NCBI GenBank assembly: GCA_002379985.1
Contig: DFVG01000020.1
Coordinates: forward strand, 1-44,622
DNA: 44,622 nt
Direction: 5' to 3'
DNA from: Flavobacteriaceae bacterium UBA4166
GTDB lineage: Bacteria > Bacteroidota > Bacteroidia > Flavobacteriales > Flavobacteriaceae
The notes below the pieces were generated by a model. It saw only the letters and a list, made by a program, of their open reading frames with translations. It searched no databases and was not told the DNA's origin. The translations under genes and the position numbers were made by a program. Positions 35,562 through 43,735 of the stretch are shown one piece after another; position 1 is the stretch's first letter; each line of letters begins with the position of its first letter.

Positions 35562-36394
35562 TGAAGCGACTCTTTAAAATGTTGGGTGCTTCTTTCAATG
35601 ATGTCTTGTAGTCGTTGGTCTAACTCTTCGGCAGAAATTTTTAAATACTCAATGGTGAGGTCACGTTCCTCTTTGTTAGTAAGTCCTTCTGCCACTTGTA
35701 TGAGTCCCAAGATACGGGATAACGGTTCACGAAGCGAATGGGCATTGATGGTGGCAATTTCTAGCAGTGTTTTATTCTTCTTCGTCAATTCGTTGGTACG
35801 CTGCTCGATAATACTTTCTTGATTGGCAACGATCGCCTGAATGTCTTCATTTTGACGTTCGATCTCCAACAGTGCCATTCGCAGTTCCTTATTTTTTCGA
35901 GCGATCAAATCTAAGTAGGCTAATTTAGAAACTTTGGCCACAACGATCTCAGCGAGCATGATCAACAAATCAGCTTCTGACCAAAATAGGTTAGCATTTT
36001 GCGATTGCACCAACGTAATGCACATGGAGTGCTCTTTGAATTCGTGATGCCAGGCATAAAGCGTTGCGTGCTCTGTTGGTATTTGAATTTCGTAGTTCTT
36101 AAAGTTTGAACGTTCAAAAGGTTCTGAGATAGGAATCTTGGAAGCGATTAATGCTTTCTCATGAGGCAGCCATTCAAAAGACTCTTGCTCTACATAGGCA
36201 TTGGTCTTTGTATAGCTTAGGCTCAACGGTTGCGTAAACCCAACCGCAATCCGAAAGAAGGAATAGTCGAAAATATACTTAATATGCTGAGCGAGCACTT
36301 CATTCAACGCTTCCAAAGAGGTACTGTTAAAAACCTTATTAGTGACTTTACTTAACGCTTCATACCGAAATGATGTTGACGATTGCCTCTTCAT
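35558..36394 (-). CDS. GAF/DHp histidine-kinase-like protein without ATPase domain
   Basis: 278 residues: an N-terminal GAF-like sensory domain (about 10-155), a coiled coil (about 160-212) and a DHp-type helix with an H-box H219 in INAHSLREPLSRILGLIQ and a second helix up to about 270. The protein then ends (STQHFKESLQ) with no N, G1 or G2 boxes of the catalytic ATPase domain, at a stop overlapping the response-regulator start. The clean ATGA junction argues against a recent truncation. It may act as a phosphotransfer or phosphatase partner for the receiver, or be phosphorylated in trans. Confidence 0.82.
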   Translation of the reverse strand: MKRQSSTSFRYEALSKVTNKVFNSTSLEALNEVLAQHIKYIFDYSFFRIAVGFTQPLSLSYTKTNAYVEQESFEWLPHEKALIASKIPISEPFERSNFKNYEIQIPTEHATLYAWHHEFKEHSMCITLVQSQNANLFWSEADLLIMLAEIVVAKVSKLAYLDLIARKNKELRMALLEIERQNEDIQAIVANQESIIEQRTNELTKKNKTLLEIATINAHSLREPLSRILGLIQVAEGLTNKEERDLTIEYLKISAEELDQRLQDIIERSTQHFKESLQ

Positions 36395-36405
36395 ACCCTC
36401 GCCTT

Positions 36406-36993
36406 TTACATTTTGATCGCTACTAAAGATTCATCAATTTTAATTCCGGAAACATCTGCGATCGTATTCAACATATTGACCAAATCAGCTACCGATAGTA
36501 ATTCACGAATATCATTTGGCCTAAAACCAACCGCGTGTAGCTGTTCGATGTCTTCAGCGGTAACTTGTTGCGGATATAAGGCTGCTTTAGATACTACCGT
36601 AATGGCCGTGCGATAACTCTTAGGAAGCTTTTCAGATTCTAAATGTTCGGTAGGCACAAAGGAAGGATCATCACTCAATTGGTCTCGCATCGTATTCGCA
36701 AAAATGCCATGGGCTTGAGAACAATAGTCACAGTTCCGAAGGCTGGAAACATGATATATGATCAATTGTTTTAGAACATTAGGCACTTCTCCCATGACCA
36801 AAGTCGATTTTAATTTCGCCCAATTGCCACGCAGAAGATCGACATTACTACCCTGACACTGAAACCAGTTCAGTACAAAAGGCAACTGAAAGGTTCGTTT
36901 GGTATCGTCGTAAATTTCCCTGACTTCAGGACTTGCTTGTTCATAAGAGATCAATGGAAAGATCTCCTCTTTGGAGGTAGTATTACTTTTCAT
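36406..36993 (-). CDS. Carboxymuconolactone decarboxylase/AhpD-like protein
   Basis: A 195-residue helical protein of the AhpD/CMD superfamily with redox motif C88-D-Y-C91-x3-H95 (LRNCDYCSQAHG). Such proteins act as peroxidase-linked thiol reductases, protecting from oxidative stress. It is 11 bases upstream of the histidine-kinase-like gene on the same strand, so a redox link to that signalling pair is possible. ATG 36993 is preferred over a TTG at 36999. A -7-like TATATTTA lies upstream (37041-37034). Confidence 0.88.
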   Translation of the reverse strand: MKSNTTSKEEIFPLISYEQASPEVREIYDDTKRTFQLPFVLNWFQCQGSNVDLLRGNWAKLKSTLVMGEVPNVLKQLIIYHVSSLRNCDYCSQAHGIFANTMRDQLSDDPSFVPTEHLESEKLPKSYRTAITVVSKAALYPQQVTAEDIEQLHAVGFRPNDIRELLSVADLVNMLNTIADVSGIKIDESLVAIKM

Positions 36994-37124
36994 AAACAAT
37001 TACATAATTTAATTTGGAGCACCTACACAATGTTAAATATAGTATTTATTTCTCATTTTGTGAACTTTCAGAATAAAACTATTTGATAAGACGGTTCAAA
37101 ACCTTAAAATCCAAAGCATTTCCG

Positions 37125-37132
37125 TAATTTTG
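37125..37132 (+). promoter_or_regulatory. -7 promoter element of the SulP gene
   Basis: TAATTTTG followed by C is an exact TAnnTTTG match, 19 bases before the SulP ATG. There is no convincing TTG at -33. Confidence 0.45.
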
Positions 37133-37151
37133 CCGCTTTTTTAAGGCCGTT

Positions 37152-38774
37152 ATGAATTTATTGCAACGCACACAAAAGAACTTTACTCAAAATCCGAAGA
37201 ACGATATCCTTTCCGGACTCACCGTGGCCCTTGCGCTCGTTCCGGAAGCAGTCGCATTTGCGTTCGTTGCAGGCGTCGATCCACTCGTTGGACTCTACGG
37301 CGCTTTTATGATGGGAATTGTTACTGCCCTCTTTGGCGGTCGCCCGGGAATGATTAGTGGTGCTACCGGCGCCATGGCGGTGGTAATGGTGCATTTGATC
37401 CAAAAAGGGAACGAAGTAGGAATGGAATTGGCAACGCCTATCGAAAATCTCGGACTCCAATGGTTGTTCATTACCTTGCTATTCGTTGGACTCATTCAAA
37501 TTACAGCCGGAATTTTAAAATTAGGAAAGTTTGTACGTCTCATTCCACATCCTGTGATGATGGGCTTTGTGAATGGACTTGCCATCGTGATATTCCTCTC
37601 ACAATTGGGCCTGTTCAAAGAAACTGTCAACGGGGAACGTGTTTGGCTCAGCGGAACAGAGCTTTATGTCATGCTTGGCCTGGTGGGGTTAACCATGGCC
37701 ATCATGTTCTTGTTACCAAGGCTTACCAAAAAGATACCTTCAGCTTTAACCGCTATTATCGTGGTGGCGGCTATTGTAATCTTCGGAAATGTGGATGTGA
37801 GTACCGTTGGATCGTTTATTCGTGAGGGCGGCGGCGAAGGGTTGCAAGGCTCGTTGCCCACGTTCCAAGCCCAAATCTTTGGGTTATTCAGTACGCTACA
37901 AGGCCACTGGGACCTCATCCTTTCTACTGCTTTCATTCTAGCGGCTGTTGGTTTAATTGAATCACTTATGACCTTGAACCTTATTGATGAAATGACCGAA
38001 ACGCGCGGAAGCGGAAATCGCGAGTGTGTCGCACAAGGTAGTGCCAACATTCTAAACGGATTCTTTGGCGGAATGGGCGGCTGTGCCATGATCGGGCAAA
38101 GTATCATTAATATCAATTCTGGAGGACGCGGACGCCTGTCCGGAACTATTGCGGCTATCGCCCTTCTCTGTTTCGTATTGTTTGGAGCACCGCTCATTGA
38201 ACAAATTCCTATTGCTGCTTTGGTTGGAGTGATGTTTATGGTGGTGATTGGCACTTTTGCGTGGAGTAGTTTTAGAATTCTGCATAAAATACCGTTGGCC
38301 GATGCAATTGTTTTAATTGCGGTTTCGGCGATCACGGTTTGGCAAGATTTGGCCATTGCCGTAATTGCCGGAGTGATCATGAGTGCCTTGGTTTTTGCCT
38401 GGAAAAATGCAACCATGATCCGGGCGCGTAAACGCCTGAAAGAAGACGGCACAAAAGTGTATGAAATTTGGGGGCCCTTGTTCTTTGGCTCCGTATCTGC
38501 CTTTAACAGCAAATTTGATGTAGGAAGCGATCCTGAGAAAGTAGAAATTGATTTTATCGAATCGAAAGTATCAGATCACAGCGGTGTAGAAGCGCTTCGG
38601 AATCTTGCCAATAAATATATCGATAATGGGAAAGAAGTAACCCTAACACATTTGAGTCCGGATTGCAAAGCCTTACTCCTAAAATGGAATCCCGAATTTG
38701 CAACCATCATTAAAGATGCTATTGATGACCCGCGCTATTACGTGGTCACCGATATGATGGATAGTGAAGTGTAA
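37152..38774 (+). CDS. SulP/SLC26-family anion transporter with STAS domain
   Basis: A 540-residue inner-membrane transporter: about twelve to fourteen helices in 1-430, starting with the conserved NDILSGLTVALALVPEAVAF and AGVDPLVGLYGAF, followed by a C-terminal STAS domain at about 435-530 (WGPLFFGSVSAF; EIDFIESKVSDHSGVEAL). It carries sulfate, bicarbonate or other anions; the substrate cannot be told. It is convergent with csaA with a gap of four bases. Confidence 0.93.
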   Translation: MNLLQRTQKNFTQNPKNDILSGLTVALALVPEAVAFAFVAGVDPLVGLYGAFMMGIVTALFGGRPGMISGATGAMAVVMVHLIQKGNEVGMELATPIENLGLQWLFITLLFVGLIQITAGILKLGKFVRLIPHPVMMGFVNGLAIVIFLSQLGLFKETVNGERVWLSGTELYVMLGLVGLTMAIMFLLPRLTKKIPSALTAIIVVAAIVIFGNVDVSTVGSFIREGGGEGLQGSLPTFQAQIFGLFSTLQGHWDLILSTAFILAAVGLIESLMTLNLIDEMTETRGSGNRECVAQGSANILNGFFGGMGGCAMIGQSIININSGGRGRLSGTIAAIALLCFVLFGAPLIEQIPIAALVGVMFMVVIGTFAWSSFRILHKIPLADAIVLIAVSAITVWQDLAIAVIAGVIMSALVFAWKNATMIRARKRLKEDGTKVYEIWGPLFFGSVSAFNSKFDVGSDPEKVEIDFIESKVSDHSGVEALRNLANKYIDNGKEVTLTHLSPDCKALLLKWNPEFATIIKDAIDDPRYYVVTDMMDSEV

Positions 38775-38778
38775 TTGT

Positions 38779-39117
38779 TCACGAAATTCTGAGTCCGTTT
38801 TGCACTTTCAAATTAGGTTCTAACAAGATCACTTTTTCCTGATCTACGGCGCCCAAGATAAGGCACTCACTCATAAAAGGGCCTATTTGCTTTTTGGGAA
38901 AGTTGATGACTGCGATGATTTGTCTGCCTACTAATTCTTTCTTCTCATAACAAACGGTAATTTGCGCAGAGGATTTTCGGATTCCGATATCGGGACCGAA
39001 ATCGATCACAAGTTGATATGCAGGTTTTCTCGCTTCAGGAAAATCAGAAACCTCTAGAATGGTTCCCACATGCATTTGGACTTTTTCAAATTCAGCCCAA
39101 CGTAGCGTATTACTCAT
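38779..39117 (-). CDS. csaA: CsaA-like tRNA-binding/chaperone protein
   Basis: A 112-residue OB-fold protein of the CsaA/EMAP-II-like family (FEKVQMHVGTILEV, FGPDIGIRKSSAQIT, GRQIIAVINFPKKQIGPFMSE). In Bacillus CsaA is a secretion-related chaperone; the fold also binds tRNA. Its start overlaps the stop of the upstream small protein by eight bases. Confidence 0.93.
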   Translation of the reverse strand: MSNTLRWAEFEKVQMHVGTILEVSDFPEARKPAYQLVIDFGPDIGIRKSSAQITVCYEKKELVGRQIIAVINFPKKQIGPFMSECLILGAVDQEKVILLEPNLKVQNGLRIS

Positions 39118-39418
39118 GCTGTATTTTGAGTTTGTCGATCATCTCTTTACTCACAGGTCCTGTATCTGCCCCATAAGCATCTACCAATAAACCTTTATTA
39201 CCATCATTGGTTTCAATGAGGTACAAAATGGTATTGTCTCCGGGATTGGTCATCCCTTCGAAGCGATAGTAACGAACTACCTCTAAATCTCCTGCTTTCC
39301 ATGTATTTTTTAGTGATTTCGCTTCAACACCTTCCTCTACCAAATTAAAATCTACGGTATACCCTTCTTTTTGTAATGCTTCGATCGCTACAGAGAGCGA
39401 ACTATATGAATTTTCCAT
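39110..39418 (-). CDS. Small conserved protein (labelled in databases as phosphoribosylpyrophosphate synthetase)
   Basis: 102 residues from ATG 39418 (MENSYSSLSVAIEALQKEG). The family is widespread in Bacteroidota, with a helix-strand pattern and conserved YYRFEGMTNPGDNTILYLI and KGLLVDAYG. The database name is misleading: it is far too small and lacks PRPP-synthetase motifs. Function unknown. Another ATG at 39457 would add 13 residues. It overlaps csaA by eight bases, so the two are likely coupled. Confidence 0.75.
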   Translation of the reverse strand: MENSYSSLSVAIEALQKEGYTVDFNLVEEGVEAKSLKNTWKAGDLEVVRYYRFEGMTNPGDNTILYLIETNDGNKGLLVDAYGADTGPVSKEMIDKLKIQHE

Positions 39419-39539
39419 GTTTTTGTTGGCTTTCTTTAAAGATACCTGTTCTGCCATAACCCTCCAAACATTTATAAATTCTTTAGTAATTGTAACGATT
39501 CTTGACTGAAACACACTAATTTTAGCAAAAAATAACGCG

Positions 39540-40097
39540 ATGGCGCTCACTCCCTCTACCATGCTTCCCTTAGGCATCAAGGCTCCTGATTTTACATTGC
39601 TAGATACCGTAACCTCAAAACCGGTTAGCTTACAACAAATTCAGGGTAGTAAAGGCACGGTGATCTTTTTTCTCTGCAATCATTGTCCGTTTGTGAAGCA
39701 TGTAAATGCTGAATTGGTTCGTATTTGCAATGATTATCGCGTTACGGGATTTGGTTTTGTTGCGATTAGTAGCAATGACGTGGAAGCCTACCCACAAGAC
39801 AGTCCGCAAAAAATGTGGGAAACCGCTCGAAAGGAGAATTACCCGTTTCCCTACCTCTACGACGAAACCCAAGAAGTGGCCAAAGCCTATCAGGCCGCTT
39901 GCACTCCAGATATCTTTCTATTTGACAGTGATTTGAAGCTTATCTACCGCGGACAAATAGACAATTCGCGTCCCGGAAACGGAATTCCGGTAAACGGTCG
40001 CGATCTTCGTGAAGCGTTGGACAATGTCTTGAATAACAATCCGCAGCGCACCGACCAGAAACCAAGTGTGGGTTGTAATATTAAGTGGAAAGACTAG
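39540..40097 (+). CDS. Thioredoxin-like AhpC/TSA family protein
   Basis: A 185-residue peroxiredoxin/thioredoxin-fold protein without a signal peptide. APDFTLLDTVT starts the fold and FFLCNHCPFVKHV holds a C-x2-C motif; the cis-Pro loop is CTPDIFLFD. Probably a thiol peroxidase or reductase. It is divergent from the small conserved protein, and its stop overlaps the stop of the DinB gene (CTAG, 40094-40097). Confidence 0.88.
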   Translation: MALTPSTMLPLGIKAPDFTLLDTVTSKPVSLQQIQGSKGTVIFFLCNHCPFVKHVNAELVRICNDYRVTGFGFVAISSNDVEAYPQDSPQKMWETARKENYPFPYLYDETQEVAKAYQAACTPDIFLFDSDLKLIYRGQIDNSRPGNGIPVNGRDLREALDNVLNNNPQRTDQKPSVGCNIKWKD

Positions 40098-40627
40098 CCT
40101 CTTGCTACCCCATTTTTGATATGCGCAAAATGATGCATGCTGTGCCACGCATATTGCAAGGCGACCTCTTTTAATGTCCAAACCTTATCATCAGCCGGAT
40201 GCACGTAGGTTCGTTCCCATTGCGCTTCAGAAAGATTGCTTAAAATATAAACCATTTTTTGATGCAATACTTCAATATGGCTTACCGACCAAGCAATGGG
40301 CGCGTGCTTGTAATCGTACGACTTAGCAAAGGCATCTTGATCATAGACTTTGGCGGTTGGATTTTCTTCGGAAAGCGTCCAACGAATACGATTATAGGCA
40401 TGATGATGGCTGTCGGCGATATGATGAATCAATTGCCGAATGGTCCACACCCCTTCCCCATCACGGTACGGAAGGTCTAATTGGGCATCCTTAAGACTGT
40501 AAGTGGTTAATTTTAATTGCTCCGGAAACAATTGTAGTACCGTGAGTGCTTCAGAAATGACTGCTTCCGTAATCGTTTCGGGAACATTTAATTTTCCAAT
40601 CGGGTATTTCTGTTGTTCTAAATCCAT
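40094..40627 (-). CDS. DinB/YfiT-family putative metal-dependent hydrolase
   Basis: A 177-residue four-helix-bundle protein of the DinB superfamily, YfiT/BstA type. Metal-ligand histidines appear in QLIHHIADSHHHAYNR and in HSMHHFAHIK near the C terminus; LDLPYRDGEGVWTIRQ is typical of YfiT. Relatives are thiol-S-transferases; the substrate here is unknown. ATG 40627 is taken because an upstream start at 40666 would add 13 residues unlike the family. Confidence 0.88.
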   Translation of the reverse strand: MDLEQQKYPIGKLNVPETITEAVISEALTVLQLFPEQLKLTTYSLKDAQLDLPYRDGEGVWTIRQLIHHIADSHHHAYNRIRWTLSEENPTAKVYDQDAFAKSYDYKHAPIAWSVSHIEVLHQKMVYILSNLSEAQWERTYVHPADDKVWTLKEVALQYAWHSMHHFAHIKNGVARG

Positions 40628-40719
40628 AACACTAAAGTATTCAATTTTCCGCGGAACTTTCCCCATAAATTCCGCATAAAAATTTTAAAACGAATTCTTC
40701 CGAAGCTATATTTCCACAT

Positions 40720-40749
40720 AAAAAAACCCTCATACCGAAGTATGAGGGT
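40720..40749 (-). terminator. Terminator of the cyclophilin-FKBP gene
   Basis: On the reverse strand, ACCCTCATAC pairs perfectly with GTATGAGGGT around a TTCG tetraloop closed by C-G, an unusually stable fold, followed by a T-run (complement of 40720-40726). Confidence 0.9.
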
Positions 40750-40773
40750 CGCTCTTTATCGCTACTGAATGAA

Positions 40774-41706
40774 TTACTTTACATTCACCAATTCTACATC
40801 AAAGACCAGGGTCGCATCCGGCGGAATCACGCCACCGGCACCTCGACTTCCATAGGCCAACTGCGACGGAATTACAAAGCGTGCTTTATCGCCCACCTGT
40901 AATAACTGAATGCCTTCATCCCAACCAGGAATCACATTGCCCATGCCTACCGGAAACTCAATAGGGTTACCACGTTTGAAGGAATTATCAAATTCTTTAC
41001 CGTCTGGGAACATGCCTTTGTAGTGCACCGCAACCGTCTTTCCTTTTTCAGCTTTTGTACCATCACCCTTTTGGATGATCTTATATCGGAGTCCGCTTTC
41101 CGTTTTCTCGAATCCGGCTGCCAACTCTTCTAACAACTGCTCTTGCTCTTTCTTTGCTGCTGCTTCCCGTTCGGCTTTTGCACCGTTAAACTGGCGAAAA
41201 GCTTCCACCGCATTCCATTCTTTCGCTTCTTCACCTTCGCGAAGAATTTCGACTTTTTGCATGGTATCGCCTTGCGCCACGGCATCTACCACGTCTTGCC
41301 CTTCAATCACTTTTCCGAAGACCGTATGCTTGTTATCCAACCACGGAGTTTCCACGTGCGTGATGAAAAACTGACTCCCATTGGTGCCGGGACCTGCATT
41401 GGCCATAGAAAGTACGCCAGGACCATTGTGTGTAAGCTCGGGATGAAACTCATCGTCAAATTGATAGCCCGGGCCGCCGGCTCCCGTTCCATTAGGATCG
41501 CCACCCTGAATCATAAAGTCTGGAATGACGCGGTGGAACTTAATTCCGTCGTAATACGGTTCGCCTTGTGGTTTGGCATCATTCTCTAAATTTCCTTCGG
41601 CTAAGGCCACAAAATTCCCGACCGTTCCGGGTGTTTTCTTATAGGTTAATTGAGCTAAGATCGTTCCTTTTTCGGTCGTGATCTTTGCGTAAATTCCGTC
41701 TTGCAT
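40774..41706 (-). CDS. Cyclophilin-FKBP fusion peptidyl-prolyl isomerase
   Basis: A 310-residue cytosolic protein (no signal peptide) joining two unrelated PPIase folds. Residues 1-175 are cyclophilin-like (FHRVIPDFMIQGGDPNGTGAG, GTNGSQFFI, DNKHTVFGKV). After a charged linker (about 175-205), residues 205-310 are FKBP-like (VAVHYKGMFPDGKEFDNSF, VIPGWDEGIQLLQVGDKA, IPPDATLVFDVELV). Dual-family immunophilins of this kind are known from flavobacteria. The ATG at 41706 begins the cyclophilin strand; an in-frame start upstream (41823) would add 39 unrelated residues. Confidence 0.9.
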   Translation of the reverse strand: MQDGIYAKITTEKGTILAQLTYKKTPGTVGNFVALAEGNLENDAKPQGEPYYDGIKFHRVIPDFMIQGGDPNGTGAGGPGYQFDDEFHPELTHNGPGVLSMANAGPGTNGSQFFITHVETPWLDNKHTVFGKVIEGQDVVDAVAQGDTMQKVEILREGEEAKEWNAVEAFRQFNGAKAEREAAAKKEQEQLLEELAAGFEKTESGLRYKIIQKGDGTKAEKGKTVAVHYKGMFPDGKEFDNSFKRGNPIEFPVGMGNVIPGWDEGIQLLQVGDKARFVIPSQLAYGSRGAGGVIPPDATLVFDVELVNVK

Positions 41707-41728
41707 CTGTAGTTTTTTTAATGAGGTG

Positions 41729-41736
41729 CAAAGGTA
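41729..41736 (-). promoter_or_regulatory. -7 promoter element of the cyclophilin-FKBP gene
   Basis: The reverse strand reads TACCTTTG followed by C, exact TAnnTTTG, 22 bases before the ATG. It shares the 164-base divergent region with the integrase gene. Confidence 0.55.
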
Positions 41737-41744
41737 CATATTGC

Positions 41745-41860
41745 TTCGGAAATACCCTAAAACCACCGCTTTAGATTTAGGAAACGTTCTTTCTTCTTTT
41801 CTTCGGAAATATGTATCTTGCAAACTACAATTCCCCGGTACCGAATCTTTTTCGGAAATA
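41745..41860 (+). repeat. Three direct copies of TTCGGAAATA before the integrase gene
   Basis: TTCGGAAATA occurs at 41745-41754, 41802-41811 and 41851-41860 (spacings 57 and 49), within the divergent promoter region. The extended CTTCGGAAATACC is shared by two copies. It may be an operator, but TTCGGAA is also common in this genome, so significance is uncertain. Confidence 0.35.
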
Positions 41861-41870
41861 CCAACATACT

Positions 41871-43055
41871 ATGATCCTTACATTACGTCCGCTGCGACAC
41901 CGAAACCGGTGGTGTATTGGCATTTATTTCCCTTTTGATTATGCGCTGAAAGAAATGATAAAGCGGATACCGGAGGTGTCTTACAGTGCAACAAAGCAGG
42001 TATTTTATGTTTCGGTAACACAGGTTCCGCTTCGGAAATTGACCACACAATTGTATGATCTGGGGGTAACGGTAGACGATCGGGAGGTACGGAATTTAGA
42101 TGCGTTTACGACTGACACTTTACCGCCACAATTGACCAAGGCAGTGCTTCCGAAGCTATCTTCCGAAGAAAACAAACTATGGCAGCAATACTTGAATTAT
42201 TTGGAGGGAAAGCGCTACAGCGAAAATACGATTAGGGTTTATGGTGAATTTGTGAAAGAATTTCTTCAGTTCTCAACAAAAAAATTCACTGAGCTCTCGG
42301 GGGAAGACGTTCGGCTTTTTATAGAATTTGGGGTGAAAAAACGGCAATATTCAGTGAGTACGCATCGGCAAGTGATCAGTGCGTTGAAGCATTTTGCGTT
42401 TTTCTTTCCCGAATGTGCCATTGATCCTGATACGTTATCGCGCCCAAAAGCGCAACGGAAATTGCCGGTGGTGTTGAGCAGGCAAGAGATCTTACGCTTG
42501 TTACAGGTGACAAAAAACCTTAAACATCGCACGGCTTTGGCGTTGATGTATTCTTCCGGATTGCGAATAGGAGAATTGATCTCACTAAGGCTGCACCATT
42601 TTGATTTGGAGCGACGACAGGTTTTTATTGAGAACAGTAAAGGTGGAAAAGATAGGATGGTTCCGCTTGCGGAAAGTATGTTGCCGTTGTTGCAAAACTA
42701 TTTAATGACTTATGCTCCCAAGGATTATTTCTTGGAGGGACAAAATTCTGGTCCTTATGCTGATACGAGTGTGCGGCAAATGTTACGGCGAAATTGTATT
42801 GCTGCCAGAATTAGAAAGCGGGTTACGCCGCATACGTTGCGGCATAGTTTTGCGACGCATTTATTGGAAGATGGGGTTGATCTACGTTATATACAAGTGT
42901 TATTAGGGCATAGCAAACCCGAAACGACGATGGTTTACACACATGTTGCTACGCGAGATCTGCAGGGCATTCGGAGTCCGTTAGACACGGCTTTGATGCA
43001 ACTTGGCCAAGTTGATAACCCGGCCCCCAACCTTCTGTTATCCGGAAAGTATTAA
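41871..43055 (+). CDS. Tyrosine recombinase (integron-integrase-like) with N-terminal extension
   Basis: 394 residues, about 90 longer than XerC/XerD. Residues 1-95 form a basic extension (RPLRHRNRWCIGIYFPFDYALKEMIKRIP), then a core-binding SAM-like domain (105-190), then a catalytic domain with R232 (LRIGEL), K257 (SKGGK), H321-x2-R324 (HTLRHSFATHLL), H347 (LLGHSKPETT) and tyrosine Y356. The C-terminal YTHV...IRSPLD resembles the end of IntI integrases, but the IntI-specific insertion between the third and fourth motifs is absent. It is followed on the same strand by a cassette-like array with attI/attC-like signals. It probably inserts and removes these cassettes. ATG 41871 is preferred; upstream codons to 41811 have no homology-like content. 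Confidence 0.9.
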   Translation: MILTLRPLRHRNRWCIGIYFPFDYALKEMIKRIPEVSYSATKQVFYVSVTQVPLRKLTTQLYDLGVTVDDREVRNLDAFTTDTLPPQLTKAVLPKLSSEENKLWQQYLNYLEGKRYSENTIRVYGEFVKEFLQFSTKKFTELSGEDVRLFIEFGVKKRQYSVSTHRQVISALKHFAFFFPECAIDPDTLSRPKAQRKLPVVLSRQEILRLLQVTKNLKHRTALALMYSSGLRIGELISLRLHHFDLERRQVFIENSKGGKDRMVPLAESMLPLLQNYLMTYAPKDYFLEGQNSGPYADTSVRQMLRRNCIAARIRKRVTPHTLRHSFATHLLEDGVDLRYIQVLLGHSKPETTMVYTHVATRDLQGIRSPLDTALMQLGQVDNPAPNLLLSGKY

Positions 43056-43095
43056 TTTAATAACAGTATATTTGGTATTGATATAACAAGTTGGC
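43056..43095 (+). other. attI-like recombination site and cassette entry point
   Basis: Between the integrase stop and the first cassette lies a 35-base AT-rich stretch ending ATAACAAG/TTGGC (crossover proposed after G43090). This resembles the simple-site core of class 1 attI (AAACAAAG/TTAGGC) and has the AAC..GTT inverted form. Cassette 1 begins right after G43090. This is inference from sequence similarity and geometry; recombination has not been shown. Confidence 0.5.
43067..43074 (+). promoter_or_regulatory. -7 element in the attI-like region (cassette promoter)
   Basis: TATATTTG is an exact TAnnTTTG, 31 bases before the first cassette ATG (43106). It lies inside the attI-like region and faces the cassettes, like Pc in integrons. 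A -33 TTG is not evident. Confidence 0.45.
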
Positions 43096-43735
43096 AAAAA
43101 TTGATATGAAAAGACTGCTCTGCTTCATAATTATCGTAATTTCGATATCTTCAGGAATCTCCCAAACTAGAGAAATCTTCCTAAACGATAATCTGGAAGA
43201 AATCACAAAAGAATCATTTGAACAAAATAGAGACTTGTCAAAATTCCTATACCTGACCTTTTCAACTGATGAATTAATAGTCAACCTGAAAACCAAGAGA
43301 GTAGTAAAAGGAAAAATATCAGATGAGAATTTAAGTTTAGTAAGAAAATTTTTGTTCCATTCAATTGGTAAAAAAATACCCGATAATAATAATGTTGTTA
43401 TCAACTATTGGCCAGGAAATGAATACTGTGAACTCCCAAATGATCCTCGGATTTTTCAGCAACGTACGAAAAAATATCAAAAGAAGATAGCTAAGGTTGA
43501 GAACTCTTCACAATTCTTTGTGACAGCGGATTTAAATGGGATTGATAAAATTGGTGACGTTCAATGGAATGTTGATTCAGAGTCTATATTTCAAAATTTA
43601 TTTTTCGAAAATCCTTATCACTGCGGCAGTTTCGTATTAATTGATAGTGAGGGAAATTATTATTTGTATAAAGGAGAATATGACTACAGCCAAATATTTG
43701 AACTTCTAAAGAACGAAAAAACAACTTTTGCCAAC
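43090..43735 (+). mobile_element. Gene cassette 1, bounded by complementary 10-base ends
   Basis: GTTGGCAAAA (43090-43099) is perfectly complementary to TTTTGCCAAC (43726-43735). This is the pattern produced when a circular cassette opens at G/TT in its own site: the cassette start is the 3' half of its attC, and the end contains the R'' box. The cassette holds one AT-rich gene, and its attC-like site continues to 43863. Confidence 0.55.

Noticed and set aside
37664..38512. Long reverse-strand frame (282 codons) inside the SulP gene
   Set aside because: It is antisense to a clear transporter; its translation is low-complexity with no family pattern.
41811..41870. Upstream extension of the integrase frame
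   Set aside because: The extra 20 residues lack similarity to the rest and include promoter-like sequence; ATG 41871 is the better start.
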